Positions 25,094 through 39,313 of a stretch of DNA of 64,000 nucleotides are shown here, piece after piece. Origin of the DNA: Trichopria drosophilae (Eukaryota > Arthropoda > Insecta > Hymenoptera > Diapriidae); NCBI GenBank assembly GCA_030407085.1, contig CM059587.1:24959001-25023000 (forward strand), given 5' to 3'. Every line of letters starts with the position of its first letter. Position 1 is the stretch's first letter. Position numbers and translations under genes: made by a program. The notes below the pieces were generated by a model, which worked only from the letters and a program-made list of their open reading frames with translations, was not told the DNA's origin and did not search any database.

Positions 25094-27764
25094 GAAAACA
25101 AAACGACAGGGTACCTGTATTTGGAACATAAAAATAAAGAAAAGAGTAATAAGGTTTGGTGAGAACCGCACATCGATTTATTAAATATCTACCGTCGCTC
25201 ATGTTGTACTTTAAACGTCGATTATTATTGATTAGTTAATCTTTAAAATGATCAAGGGCTTCGCACCTTGCGACTGAACCGAATTGCGCGTAAAGGCCGC
25301 AGTTAAAAATAAGTATTTATAAATAAAGAAACAAATAAATCTATATATAAATGAAGAGAAAATGGGGAAACAGATAGATATGTATACCATCTTTCTGAAT
25401 TTCAAGCTCTCTCGTGATTAAGGACTTTTAGGTTAGATGTCAGCTGGGCGAATGACTAAAGTAAAGCAGACTATCCCTAGTTAAGAATTTCCCGTGGACA
25501 AACGGACGGCAGACTAATCGCATACACTACAAACGTACTTTGAATCAATCATTCATATTGCCATTATTATTATTGCCTTACCTCAAGTTATCGAGATGAA
25601 TTCGCAATGACAAATTCTAAATCGGTGTCGTAGAGGTAGGGATTCTGCCTCGCGTCGAAAGCTGCGACGATACAACAAAACTCCTTTTTCTTTGCTTCAA
25701 GATTACCAGATTGGACAATTTGGAGCTCAAAAGTTCACTTCAATAACATTGAGCTGCTACTGGTACAAAAGCTGTCATGCCTGCTTTGTACGGTATTCCG
25801 TTGCATCAGGTGCACACTTGTGTCAATTTTCACGCCGAATTTTATGAACTGCTTCTGTTATTTAACGATCGAGTTCTTCGAATACGGGATGAGGAAACTC
25901 CAAAAACTATAAATTTGTTTTTTTTTTCATGAGTGCACAAATTTTGTTGGAAATGGTATACATTTTACTTTCATTTGATCCTTTATAGACATCTCTATAA
26001 CTTTCACCCTTTTTACATTCGTGTCTCATATCGGCTTGGAAAATTTGTCATTTCCTCTTTAATTTTGTCCACGTCAAAGGGCGAATCGGCTGCAGTTTTT
26101 TCAATCATCGTAGAAAGGAAATGCGGGACGAAACGGAAATGAAAGCCTGTGAGTGGGCGAGAGCGAGAGAATTTGTTTTTTGTTTTGCTAATTATTTTCC
26201 AGAAACAAAACTCTCCTCAACTCGATTCGAAGGCTCGGTTGTTGAACTCATTCGCACACGCAGTGTCACGTACACGTCACGCATACGCTGACATTATCGC
26301 GCAAGCCAACGCTCTTATTCCGCTGGGATAAGAAGCATGAGACGCATAAGACCTAGAGAATTGCCCTGAATCCCGACCTACCCCTTGTCTTCCATTGTTA
26401 GATAGTCGCTCACTCCCAGTCTACCAACGAAGATATATGTTTCACATTTTCGGTAGACGCGACCAAAGAGGCTGCTCGCCTCGGTTTAATGTTGATGGTG
26501 TACTTTTTTACGTCTAGCGACAATGAGAGTCGAGGAACGATGAAACGAATCTGGAAACGCGTTCGTTCGGCACCCGTCGTCGGTCGATCAAAAGAAAGGA
26601 AGGGGAAAACGCGAGAACGTTACGAGTTCTTTTCTTCGACGCACGTAAATTGCGTTAGTGTTTACTGCTAGATGCGAAAATCAAAATCTTTGTGTCTTTT
26701 TCCGTAAGAATTGTTGACCAATTTGTCTCAATTTCTCTGGATAGTTCAGTAGGAAGTTTTTAGATCTAAATTGGGTTCTTGACTACGGGATAGGCACTGA
26801 GTCGGCTTCGCTATGTTATTCTTGTTGACACATTTTACCTCGGAAGAATGTACCTCGAAGTTGGCGCTAGTATAAACTATTCCAGTCGAAAATTTTCGAT
26901 TCTAATGATGTCACTTCGCATGATAATAATTAGGTTACGTAATACCAAAAATCCGTGACCAAATATAGAATAAGCGAACAGGGTATGAAATGTTCAGAAG
27001 CTTCCATGATCGTTCGGTTGAAGAAGTTTATATTATCTCCAATATACGCAATATTTTTTATGGAGCTAAATGTGACAACAACAAATCGATCAGTGCCTGT
27101 TCCGTTAGCCAGACGTTCCAATTCGTTTTTGGAAAATTCGACTTTTGCACGCAGTTTAACGGAGCTACATTCTTTTGTTTCCGGAAGAATGGTTTATTCA
27201 GTAACGCTAACATGTGTCGACGAATCGAGCCTGAAGTACAGAAAGAACAAAGAGCGGAAACTCGCAAGTAGTTGCAGTTTATTTAAGGATAAAGCGACGG
27301 CAAGAACAATCTGTACATAAAGCGAGCGAAGAAGCTGAGGTCGCGAGAAAATAGAGATTTAGCGAGTTATGAACACCATAGATTAATTTGTATGATGCAT
27401 TGCAATTGTGGTCGATTCCTCGAAAAGCAGCGTGGTCGAAATGAGCGATGTATTCGGAGGCGAGCTTAATTCTGGAGATCGAAATAAAAGAATCTACACG
27501 TTCGGGCTCTCTTCTCGCGTGAAATAACTGCACTTGTATCTTACGTATATTGACTGGACATGTGTCACCTGTACTTCCATTTTTTCCGAAAGTCACGAAA
27601 GAAATTTGAAGAAACGCAAACGCCGGTGATATTAACTTTAAATAATATGGAAGCGCGTAACCTACAAGTGGAGTAACATGTTTTATCAGTGAAAACAGCG
27701 ATTTTGGTCCGACCGATATGATGTATCGGAATCGGACATCGACTGCTGATTTTAAAATCAGATG

Positions 27765-27825
27765 TATCGATATTGTGCACGATCGATATCAGTTCGTGTA
27801 TTATTTATCGGTATGCATATCGATA
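27765..27825. promoter_or_regulatory. Pair of TATCGATA (DRE-like) palindromes
   Basis: TATCGATA occurs exactly at 27,765-27,772 and 27,818-27,825, with a third near match, GATCGATATC, at 27,781-27,790. In Drosophila this octamer is the DNA replication-related element bound by DREF at promoters of proliferation genes. No transcript start is evident nearby, so a promoter or enhancer role is inference from the site cluster only. Confidence 0.35.
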
Positions 27826-29161
27826 TTGCATATCGAATCTTCTATTTCCGAAATAGGGAGTGACATTGCGCAGAAAATCGTAGAATGGTAAGTTGATAAT
27901 TGATGTACGGCACCATGTGATGTTTTTTGGAACTAGAAAAAGAAACGTTTACGTATTGTGATAAAGAACAAACTTGCGGAACGGGTGTACGTTAGATCTT
28001 AGTACACATTTCTCGGACGTTTTGATAAATACGATTTTGTGCGTACTGTTACAATTAGCCGAATGAACTGTTCATCTCAAACGTTTCAGTCAGATCGAGC
28101 AAAACGTGATTTAGGCTTCGATTTTAAAATCTCTGCACTTGGATCGCATCGACTCTTGAGCACGTGGCCGCCGAGTCAACATTCTGAAAAACATTCCATA
28201 AGCGCCCCCGCGACACGTGATTCAATCATTTCATTTTTCGCGGCCTAACACATTGTAAAAAGAAAGAAATGATGAGATTAAACGAGATAGTTTAAAGAAA
28301 GACAACACGAAAGAAACGTGTAATAGATATACGTACATTTTCCTCAATAGATATCATATCTAACGCTTGCGAGTCATTTAGGAAAAGGGAATCGAAACGA
28401 TACACGTTTTTAGATAAGAAATGAGTATATGTGTTACGTAGACGCGGTCGAATCCGCTTTCGATTTTCGACTAACGAATTACATAATGATCCACAATTAC
28501 GTCGCAGCCATCTTTGCACAGTCGAATAAGAGCCTCACTTTTAATGCAGCTTTATGCACGCTTCCTTCACACAACCTTTTTTAGATTTTTATTATTCACG
28601 AATACGGCAGCGTTCTCCGAAATTTCATTCGATGGTTATGTGTACGCTTCGCACGAAAGTACAGCAATATGACGTTACACTTGACAAATATTTTTGTAAT
28701 CATGGAAAGATCACGTTCATTAGATTTATTTCTTAAATTTAAATACATGAGCTTAAATATAACAATACTTTTACGAAATTAGTTTCATAGTGCAGTTTTA
28801 TCATAATTACTTATATTTTTCCACATTTAAAAATTCACTATTTTCAAGAAGAACGCGCTTATATTTTAAAAATCAGAGTCTTTATTTTATTTATTATTTT
28901 ATTTTATTATTATTTTCATAAATAGACATTATATGCATAGGCATAATTTTGTAAGAAAAGACAAATTTCAATTTTCAAATTTTTTATTATCAAGACTAAA
29001 AAACCTCGAAAACTATGAAATTGGGTTATAGTATACTGGCAGCTAACACCTTATAGAAAATTTAATTATTAACGCGGACTGTTACTGCTTACATTACTAC
29101 ATACATTTTCAGTGTATAATGTGTTTGCTGGTTGGTAATAGCACGCATCAAGCATTAATCA

Positions 29162-29183
29162 AATTTATCAGTTTCGGAGGTTC
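29162..29183 (-). repeat. 22-bp word shared with 15,219-15,240
   Basis: An exact 22-bp match to 15,219-15,240, followed in both places by a similar base pattern (CATCTC and GATCTG). Both can be read on the minus strand as EPPKLIN. It is most simply explained as a remnant of the same dispersed mobile element. The surrounding sequence has diverged too far to set limits. Confidence 0.5.
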
Positions 29184-32100
29184 GATCTGATGAAAGAATC
29201 TATTGATTTAAAAAATAATACAAAATAGACCATCTTTTTAAGTATTTAGCGAGACTGCAGTTTGAGACATAAATCAGAACACTTCAGTGATTGAATTTCG
29301 GCAATTAATTCAACACTACGGGTACCAGCACTTAATTTAAAAAAAAAATTAAAAATAACACTAGGTGCGCCAAATATGCGATTCAACCGACACACCTCAT
29401 AACTGAAGGTCCCGAGTAATATGTGCATCCCTTGCTTCACGAGGGATTTAATCGGTATTAAAAAGAAAACCACGTCGTTACACAAAGCTCAAGAAGGAAT
29501 AAGCAAGCGCTATTTTGATCGGTTCCAACAATACCTATAAATGAAAAACGCGTCACCAATGTAGCATTAATTACGCCAGGAATTGAACGCTGCGGTCACC
29601 AGAACGCCTCGTTTTATTAATACAACCCACACTGAGGTTGCGCCCAGCACGCGACGTGACGTATCGCGCGTAATAACATGGACGACGACAATCCGTTTTA
29701 ACGGCAGAGTTCTATGTTCACCACGGCGAACAAAGGAGGCGAAATAAAAAGTCAGAAAGCCAACAAAGGCGACAGGAAAGTCGCGAAACAATATTGCATT
29801 TTAACAAAAAGAATCGCTTCATCCTCAACGATAAATTTTTTACATCCGGAGTTAGACGCGACGCATTTCACGTGATAATTGACACTTTCTTCTAAAGTTT
29901 TTTGAAAAAAAATTACGTCATTTTGTTTGCGACATCTTTGACGTCTCTGTCGGATTCCGTTTGAGGATGGTGCACCCCCGTTTTAGCGAAATTCCCTATG
30001 TCAGGATACGAATGCTTTACGTAAGTACTGGAACGCAGTCTGGGTCAGGAAATTTCAACGTTGCAACGGAGAGGAGATTTTCCCTCCTCTTTATCTCGGT
30101 CGTTATAACAACGTTTTCTTCTTCGCCGTCGTCTATTTTCAGGCTTTCTTTTACGGAAGAAAGTCACGACCGACGGCGGCTCCCAATTACCGCGGGCCTA
30201 AGGTGATATCGATTCCCATCGCTTTTTCCCGTCGTCGACGGAGAGAGCGTTATCCAGAATTAAGGAAATCGTCTGACTTTTTACTCGGCCTGGAATCACG
30301 ACTCCATTACTCGCAATTTTTCAATAACAGCTCAGTTGGTAATGTCAAAGGGAAGCAACTTCAACATCGATCGACCTGCACTAAGGTCTTTCTAAATTGG
30401 CAAAAACTCAAGCGAAAGCTTTCAGATGGAAACGCGATGTCAAAATCAGTGAACCGAACGAATATTACGTTCCAACCATAATTAAAATCAATCCGACGTT
30501 AAAAATAATTTAACCGCAGCACGACTATAGTACAGTCATGATGTATCTAGTATTACGATGTCTGACGAATCATTATGCGGCGAAAACCTGAAAATGCAAT
30601 TTTATACTATTTATTTCTATTACGTACGTCTTTTAGTCACATTGATATAGCAGAATACAATCTTATCTCATTAATACTCAACTTAACTATAATTTCAACT
30701 TGTTTTTAAAGAATATTTCTTCTGGTTATCGTATTCACTGAATCCGTGTGTGTCGTTAGAATATGACACTAGAATATGAAAATATTGTCTGTCAGTAAAT
30801 CGTAATTTTCAAAAAATTGTTTGTCCGAATCCATAACAATTTAAAAGTTTTTACCATATATATTATTTGCTGTTAATGGATTAAATGTTACCAACATTGA
30901 AGATACGTTTAAATAAGCGGAATGCAAAGAAACGGATCCGATAATAATAAAAAATATATTCTACTAATATGCGTTTTTCACAAATTTACGGTTTCAAACA
31001 TAATTCCAGTTACAGAATAAGAAGCCAACTTTGACGGAGAAACTTAATGTAATAAAGGGAAATTAATTACTACCATATTGATTCATAGGTTTTATTGCTT
31101 TTTCAATAAAAGTGACGAGCACTGGTTAAAACCTTGTTTTCAAACTTGTATAAAGGTCGATATGAATTGTAATGCAACAGCTTTTCCCTTTGAGGAATTG
31201 AGTTTCCCTGTGAATGGGAAATAAAGGGAATTTCTTTGGAATAATTTTTTCTTCCCTTTTTTGAACTATGTTTATTTTTACGTTGATATATCGCAAATAT
31301 ATGAAATAATAAAAAATTAATTTATTTTTTTTTGTAATTTGGAAACCATAAGAAAATACGTCGACGCTCTCCGGTGATGTACCCAAAATTGGAGCTTTAT
31401 TTATTAATAGAGAGTGGTTGTTTTCCCACTTCCGATGATATTGATCTATATCTGAGTGCTCCTATTTGAATGCGTACATACAACAATATAAGGCACTGAT
31501 CGATACAATAATTTCCGCGAGTACATTCGTCATTTCGTCGATTGCACGCACTTGTCACTTTTTACCATCATTTCACCCGGACGTTTCATTGAAACGAGCC
31601 GAAAATACGTTCGAAAAATGAAGGGAATTCTACGAAAATGTACCAAATGGGGCGTGAAAGTAATTATATTTTTGCATTTAATTAGATTAGTTATCGAACT
31701 GGATTTTCCTTTATGTAAATATTAATGAGGAAACATTACCGACCCACGTAAAATTTTATTACGACTAAATGTGGTTATTTCCGGAAATTTTAAAGTACGT
31801 TATTTTCACAATATCGAGATAATGGAAAACATTTTCATAATTTCACATTACGTTATTAGGATTAAAAAAATCTCCATTTGTATAAGTTACTATTGTAATG
31901 ATTATTTGTATGTATATATAAAATAAATGTATATATAAAATACATAATTTGAAAGAATATTTTTTATTTCTTTGAAAAAATTGTGCAAAACTAAGAATCT
32001 GTATTTTTTCAAAATTTCGAGTGTGCTGATTTGGTGACAAAATTCGACCGTACCTCCTTTTCGTCATTGTCGACTTCCAGCAGCAATTTGGTCCGTAACC

Positions 32101-35100
32101 ACACAGCCTACGAAAGCGAGGGCAAATTGAACCACGCCGCTGCTACCGCGCACTTGTCGACTACAATGCCGAAACTACGTAAATTGAAGCTCATCCCGGG
32201 AAACGCTGGCAAAAGTGACGTTGGAGTGAAAATCTCGGGCGTAATCCGTCAATTGAACTTTCTCACTAGATGTTCGAAACTGGACCGAAAACTACTGGCA
32301 ATCCTCTTTGTTTTCTCCGACAAAGTTTTTCTTGGCCTAATTCCTGATTGACTTCAATTTTCTTGAAATTTTTTTTTTAAATTTATTTTAATGGTTCAGT
32401 ACTAAAGTTTACGTGAAGAAAAATTCAATGTAATTATGAAATTGGTAAAAATGATTTTTAACTTATATATTGATCTTATTTTTACCTACTTTCGGTATTT
32501 GTTTTGTCCTATATATAGCTGTTTTTGAAATTGGAACGAACTGCAGTAAAGCTTTCTGCGATTCATAAGCTCTCGGCCGACTTATTGGATCTTGTAGACT
32601 TTTTACTCCTGACTTCCCCTTTATGCAAACATTTTTTCAAACCCTTCTCCATGTAAATTGAGTATCTGAGTGGATCGAAAGAAAGATTTTCTCCAGGGAT
32701 TGAATAAATGAGAGAATCGTCGAAGTTGGTCATTTTTATTCAATTCGGCGTTCCCAAGTATGCGAGCGACATCTTGAATCATGCATGAATAAAGTAACAG
32801 AGAAATAAAAATTCTGGAAATGTTTTTCATTATTCGTTGAATACCAATATGAAATGTACCACGAATCGAACTTGTCTTCAATTCTTTTTTGTGTGTTTCA
32901 AAGTCTCATATTCTAGAAGTACCGATAAAGGGAGCATCTATAAAGCAAAAGAATGGAGTTGAAGAATTCCTGAAATTTTTTTGAACGTTCGATGACCCGG
33001 AGAGCGTCGAATTAAGTCGAGATGAATTAGTAAAAAGTAGCTCATTATAATATGTAACACAAGTTGCTTTTATGAATAATGCATAGGCGGAGGAACAACG
33101 AGAGTCATCGCAACCGGGACACCCACTTCAGACGAGCCAGGCAAGACAAAATCGAATCTTAAGTATCCGCCTAAAGCTCTGCTAACCCTCTCGTCGTAAA
33201 CCCAGTAATATAACGATCCGTTCGAGTTGTACCGTACATGTCGAGCCTTAAACCGTTATACTACAAGTTTCGTGTTGGCCCTGGATTTTGAGTGCGATAG
33301 AAGTCATCTGCATTTACGAATGCTATCCTCAAAAATCAATTTAAATTCCAAAACGCTAAAATAGGTTTCAGTAGCAAATATCGTGGCTGACTATTTATGA
33401 CACATTTCACTTAAACTGATAATATAATCGGGCACGTAAATTCAAGATTGTGTTCTTGAATTAATCCAACATCAAACTTGTGGTTCTAAATGTATGAGTA
33501 GAATTGGTAAAAGCGTCGGAAACACCATTTGTTGCAACCTTTCCATGTCGGCCAACTTCATGTTTCGAGTTGTGTACATAATCCGTAAATTGTTGCCTTA
33601 CCCGCCGTCCAGTAGATATGATGTTGCCAGTTTTCCAATACTCCTTTGTTTATCTATAAGTAAATTTATTAACATTGATTTATTTCATAAAAGTATCTTA
33701 ACATAGGTAATTAATGCCAATAAGTAACATGAACAAATCATTTAGTAGCTTGAAGCTTCTGATGCTGCTGTTAAGATTTTTAAGATCCTAAGACCGTTCA
33801 ATTTGGAACGAACAACTCTCAACTTCATTTATTACGCAACTTACACTAGTTAAGTTAACTTTTACTACGGTGTAAGAATGCGCGTCGTAAACTGTGAATC
33901 GACATTTCTTTATTAGGGTATTGATTTTTTTGTCCTGCCATGTAGATTAATTCGACTAAAAAAACGATCATGTAATTATGACTTCGCAATTCATTGGTGT
34001 TGCGATAAATTTCCAGATTTTGAAAGTAATTCGCGTATTTCATTTTGTAATCCGTTAAAAGTTTTTTACGGCTCGTACGAGTGCTAACATTAATTATTCT
34101 TCATGCGAACTTAAAGCGTTTTCGAGTATAACATTTTGTAAGTTTTTACAAGTACTTCCGATACTCGGTCCGTTCGCTTGGACTTGAAGTAATTTGAAAG
34201 AAATCATTGCTATGATTGAGTGGAATGCCACTCGACAGGATGTAAAGAGTAGTCGGCTTCATTACGCCTAAATTTAAGGTACGACAAAAGGCACCTGTGG
34301 AATCGCGTGATGAGGGCTCGTCGTCCAACACGTTTTGTCTCGTTTACGGCCGACCAATCGATCGCGAGTGGATTTCAGCGTCGTAAAATTACTTTATGCG
34401 CAATACCGAAACTTACCACATTTCACGATGATGGCACATTTTCATCGAAAATATCAGCGACGCGTTCGGTATTACAAACGCCAATAATTTTCCGAACGGC
34501 TTATTGAATTCCAGTTTGAAATGCGATTAAATGTTTTAAATATACTAATTCCGAATTTCAATGACAATGTCTGTCTATATGAAACAGCAATCACGACATT
34601 AATTCGACCGGTTTATTGCTTCATTATCATATTATTATTCGCCTTGATTTTCTTATTCATGCCCATTCGATAAAAAGTAGATGAAGCCAATAAGCGAAAG
34701 ATACATATTTGTAGGTTACATCAGGTTCGATGGCAATTGTCGGATTTTGGAGAAGATAATATTCGGCGAGATGCCGTTGTAGCGACTAGTTAGGAGTAAC
34801 TGGGGCGTGACGTTTCATTCGGTATATTACGGGTAGTGCCAATAAGGAGCTGCGCGAGACGGGCGGCTTTTCGGTGGTGAGTAAACCAGGAGCGGGAGCT
34901 TGGGACGAGATTAACGATCGGATGTGGGGTTTATAGGTAGGTCGGGTCTGATCGAATCGCAGCCGCTGGCTGGCGGATGGATTGACAGTAGAATAAGGAG
35001 CTGGGGAGGCTGGGCGATGGCATTGACTGTTCGAAATCCAAAGATGAATTTCCGTTTCGAGCGAATCCCGAGAATTACTAAATTCATCCAAGTTTGGAAA

Positions 35101-36201
35101 CACATTTCATTTTTCAGTATTGACATTTAACCGCGACTGAACTATTCAATACTTCTGACACTACCGGAATTGAATGACGGCAATCTATGATACAAATAAT
35201 TTCTGAATAATTGTGTAGATTAGTTATATACAGATACTATCTTTTATGTTTTCGGCGCAATAGTCGACTTTCCATCACATTCAACGTTCATGTCTCTTGA
35301 CTGTAAGGAGTTCTATAAACAAAGCTTTGCAATTGTTACTTTCGATCGATAAGTATTTTACACTGAATTATCTCATAACTGTCTCACATTTGACTGGTAG
35401 ATACCGAAGACACATGTTTAGATAGTAATTAAAGCACTGGAATCGAAAATCAACAGCTAGAACCAAGTAATCAAATTGCTTAACCGTCTTAGGTCAGTCA
35501 ATGAAATTGCGAGTTTCCCTGCCACATATAGTCAGTTGCGATTAGTTTCTAAATACTTGCAGAAATTAGCTTTCCCTTGATACTGACTAGCCTCGATCAA
35601 TAAGATAACTAAGATGATAGAAGTTAATAGTACTGAATAATTTCCCTGTAGACTGAAAAGTATAAACTTGTTGGTTGAAGTTCTGAGTAACACTTACACA
35701 AAGTTGATCGATAGATTATATAGTAGTTTCCGGAATTTAGTTATTCGGTAATAAGTAATTACGAAGCTCACAATCATTATCTTAGAAACTGTTAAGAGTA
35801 GACGATATAAGTAGTTGCTTTCCATGTATAATGTAAGACCGTAAAAACATTGCTTTTCACAATATTTTAGAAAGATACTGTACACTCTTTTGGTCAGTTT
35901 TAAGAAGCGCCTTGAGCCCACACTTACTTCTTAACAACCGTGTATAGAATAGCTGAGAATGGATCAAATCGCATGATGGACCTCATCAAAGGGAGTTTAC
36001 AGAATCTTCTAAGGCCTTAATCAGTTGTCAGGTTCGTCCAAATTTACCTATCGTTCGTGCAATTGCAGATCAGTTTGGACGGACCTGGAAGTGATGGAGG
36101 ATTGGGACTGCAATTAGTTGCATACATTTAGGTCTAGGAGAGCTAGGGTAGACTAGCCTGGTGTGCAACAATGTAGTGTGTGCTTGTGGTGTGAATTTCA
36201 G

Positions 36202-36312
36202 CAGGCGTATAATCAGTACATCCCGGCGTCCAGAGCCCAGGCCTCGGACGGTCAGGGGTCGCAGACGGGAGCCGCCGCGGACGGCACCTACCTGGTCGAG
36301 GCCTCGTTCTGA
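36202..36312 (+). CDS. Short last exon of an unidentified protein
   Basis: Acceptor TGAATTTCAG is followed in phase 0 by 36 residues and TGA: QAYNQYIPASRAQASDGQGS, then a Gln/Thr/Gly/Ala run and DGTYLVEASF. The codon choice is strongly GC-rich (GCC, GAC, CTG, GTC) against an AT-rich surround, which is a good sign of coding. The composition, rich in Gln, Ala, Ser and Gly, suits the disordered C-terminus of a transcription factor or RNA-binding protein, but I cannot name it. Opposite-strand and +1 frames are also open because the segment is GC-rich; their arginine- and proline-rich products look like shadows. Upstream exons were not found. Confidence 0.55.
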   Translation, partial: QAYNQYIPASRAQASDGQGSQTGAAADGTYLVEASF

Positions 36313-39300
36313 GCCCTTTGTAACTAGTACAAGTCGAGAGTGAGAGACACAAATGAGAAATTTCAGAACTTGCAGGCACCACACTTTTTAACAACGCACG
36401 CCACAAATAGGCTATAAAAAGATTATGTTTACATAAGGTCAACAATTTCTGGAAGAACTACACAGATCATTTCGATTCGCGAATTCGTATAAAGATCGAA
36501 TATTTCTTCGTTCTTCCGAAAACGACATCTTAAACAATATATACATTTATATAAATATATACATAGAGAGAGAGGAATGCTGAAAAGTGATGGTTATGAG
36601 TAAATGATTTGAGAATTGAACTGAAACAATCAAATCAATCAAATTCTTCTATTTCCCTATTTCCGTGCCCATCCATCTACGTCGACGACGATGACGTCAC
36701 TGCGATGATCTTCACCACTCGATCTTCACGACCGCCATCATCGGCCGGCATTATCTGACGTCACCGACTGATCTTCTGCCGCTGCTGCGCAATCTCTCAC
36801 TTTTTATCTCGTATACGTCGATATGTGAACGAATCGACGACAATGACGATGGTTAAACTGAACGTAAATTCTGATCAAACATGCAAATCGAAACTTGGAT
36901 GACGAACGTAATGCGATGAAATTTAACGGTTAACAAACGGGCGAACATTGGACGACACAAAACTATCGATGAGAACAGAGCTTGTCATATCAGCTCACGT
37001 CGTGCGAAAACAAGGATAAAGTGGTGCTCGTATACGGCGATCGTATAGAAGTCAAGACAAAGGTAAAAACATTTTTTGACAGCCAATCACACGACAGCAC
37101 GATTATTGTCCTCAAGGAATGAATATGATAATACATATTGACACGTTGATATATTCACGCATAAATAGATAAATACACGCTTATGAACGATCTGAAATTT
37201 GAAAAACTTACCTTCGCAAAGGAGAAGAGATTTTAAGTGGTGTGACGAAGGAAAAAGTACCACGAAGGATGGTGAACGTTGCAGGTCTTCTCTTTACGTG
37301 CCTCGCGAGTGCAAGTCGGGGGAAATCGCTTCGCCTGGCTTCGCATCATTGTGTAAACATGCATTTCAAGAAGAAATTTATTTCTTCTTGCTCACTCTTA
37401 TTTTATAATGCTTGAGCCTCTCTTCTGCCTGGGTGAAAAGTATTCGCCGAATGCCATTAATGTTTGCTGCATCGCTTACTCCTTTACAATGGATCTGCCT
37501 ATTACGTTTCGACGACTTTTTTCCGTTTTTACAGCAAATTTTTCTTTACCTCTAGGAATCAAAGTATTGGATTCAGTATTATAAGTCTATACTACAGCAA
37601 CTAATGTTATGAGTGTTAAGAACGTTTCCTGCCATCGCTAAGTTCTATAGTCAAAAATAGATTGAAACTGTTTGGTACAGGCGTGCTGTTGCGATTCTAG
37701 TAGAATGAAGTAGATCATTTTAAAAAAATTTTCCACTTAGGTAGTTTTGATTTTTATGACTTACGTAATGAATGTTTTCCTACTCTACCGAGTCTATTTT
37801 AGCTATTACAAGAAGGTCGAGGCTCCACCGTGTCTTTTTGCCTTTAATGTCTAAAAAGTAGAATAATGCCACGACGTTTGAACGATGCCTTCACACATAA
37901 CTGGCATTACATCTCGAAAAACAAATACTCCGCATCCATCCTTTTGCCTTTTCCTAAGTTCGATCGCACGCGGGACTCAGTGTTGCTACGACCTTCGTAT
38001 CAATAATATTTTCCTACTATTAAGTTGTCGATTAATAAGCTATTGTTTCATGCTGTATTGGTATTACTATAGTTAAAATTGTGTTAAATTACCTAATATA
38101 TGTACCTTGCATTCGATATAAGCATGCAATTTGTTACATGTAGTATTCTCTTATCTTTTTATTTTAGTCTTTTTCTCGGGCTCCTTAAAAATAGCAGGCT
38201 TCCACCGCTAACGTATTAAATGAGCAAGAATCTTCGTTCCCAAGGCGGAATTATATATCGGAGAATTTTTACAACTCATTTTTCTCCGGTATCCTTGCGC
38301 CTGGAATCCTGTTTCTTTTACGGAGTCGTAAAGTCGATCCCTTTCTGTTCTTTTCAGAATGTTAGGAAAGAAGGATGGAAGCGTGAGAGAAAGGAATATA
38401 GAAAGAGAGAAAGAGAATAAAAGGAAAGAAAGGGAGATGGCGGCTTTTTGGATAATAACAAAATTAATGGGAAAAAATTAAATCATCGAGAGTGATTCAG
38501 TTGAAAGACTGGAAGAATAGAAAAAAGTGAGCATGAAATAAGAATAATGCATCAAATCTACAGAGAGCATAACCGACTGTGATCCTTCTCGTATTTTTTA
38601 AAGAAATTTACCCTGGTTTTAGTTTTATTAATCTCTTTTATTAAATATACTACAAAATTCACATCGACTTAAGATCATTCCATGACAATGAATACAAAGT
38701 TATTATTTCCTCGAAAGTTTAAATCTTATCTTGTGATAAATATAATGTGTGGAATATTTATATGAAAGAAATCAAGAGTCTCAAAGTTCACTCCGTTTTA
38801 ATTATGCGACGTACAGATAATAGACATTTTTGTATCTGAAATGGTATTAAGTAAAATCTATTAATGTCATCACCATCATACTTATTATGTTCGTCTTGTC
38901 GTTCCTCATATTCTTATTTTTCATGTGCATATTTACAAATTTACATCTGTATTTTTCACTACTAACTTAGTTTAGCTTGTTACGTACGTTCATAATCATA
39001 ACTTTCGGATGGTAATACACCATTCATTACGAACACAACACTCATTCCACTTCTTTCTTTTTCCACTCCTTTGTTTATATTACTTAAAAATTAATTTCCT
39101 GTCTCTTTTTCTTTCATTAAATAGTTGTACCTTTCGTAAAATAAAACTCCACGTTATGCTCTCTTTGGATCAACAACAGAGAAATCTACACGATTAGTGA
39201 GAATAACCAAATGCTAGAGAATGAAAGGTGGGGAGAGTGCGTGTGAGAAAGATGGGGGAGGGCAAGAAAAGAAAAGAGACATTGAAACATGTGCGAAATG

Positions 39301-39313
39301 CCAATTGTTGCAG
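36313..39313. other. Possible 3' UTR, CRE-containing region and plain DNA
   Basis: The DNA after the stop at 36,312 is probably 3' UTR for an unknown distance; no AATAAA stands close behind it. Two CRE palindromes are listed separately. A purine-rich run lies near 38,370-38,440, and AT-rich DNA follows to about 39.2 kb. No gene is supported. Confidence 0.4.
36692..36763. promoter_or_regulatory. Two perfect CRE palindromes, TGACGTCA
   Basis: TGACGTCA occurs at 36,692-36,699 and 36,756-36,763, starts 64 bp apart, in a CpG-rich block that also repeats CGATGATCTTCAC-like words. The full palindrome is the CREB/ATF binding site. The pair lies about 380 bp past the stop of the short last exon, so it may belong to another promoter or an intronic enhancer. 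There is no direct evidence of use. Confidence 0.4.

Larger units (their letters stand above)
25094..36201. other. CpG-containing stretch without a supported gene
   Basis: Several moderately GC-rich patches (26.1-26.65, 26.95-27.6, 29.55-30.5, 32.03-32.35, 33.08-33.2, 34.3-34.5 and 34.8-35.1 kb) carry open frames of 60-121 codons. None has both credible splice sites and a recognisable protein. The longest frame, 26,955-27,320 (+), overlaps frames of similar size on both strands. The patches look more like regulatory or decayed DNA. A 16-bp AT-rich word is directly repeated at 31,910 and 31,927. The exon at 36,202 needs upstream exons on the plus strand, some of which may lie here unseen. Confidence 0.4.

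Noticed and set aside
26955..27320. 121-codon plus-strand frame, the longest in the window outside the called exons
   Set aside because: Frames on both strands are open over the same patch, there is no splice support, and the composition resembles no protein family; probably chance in GC-richer DNA.
32031..32351. 106-codon plus-strand frame with protein-like composition (LSTSSSNLVRNHTAYESEG)
   Set aside because: It lacks an ATG near its start, a convincing acceptor before it and a recognisable product. It could be an exon, but the evidence is too thin to list.
33084..33199. Possible last exon reading GGGTTRVIATGTPTSDEPGK and on to a stop
   Set aside because: The acceptor (AATGCATAG) is weak, the frame is short, and nothing nearby matches in phase or family.
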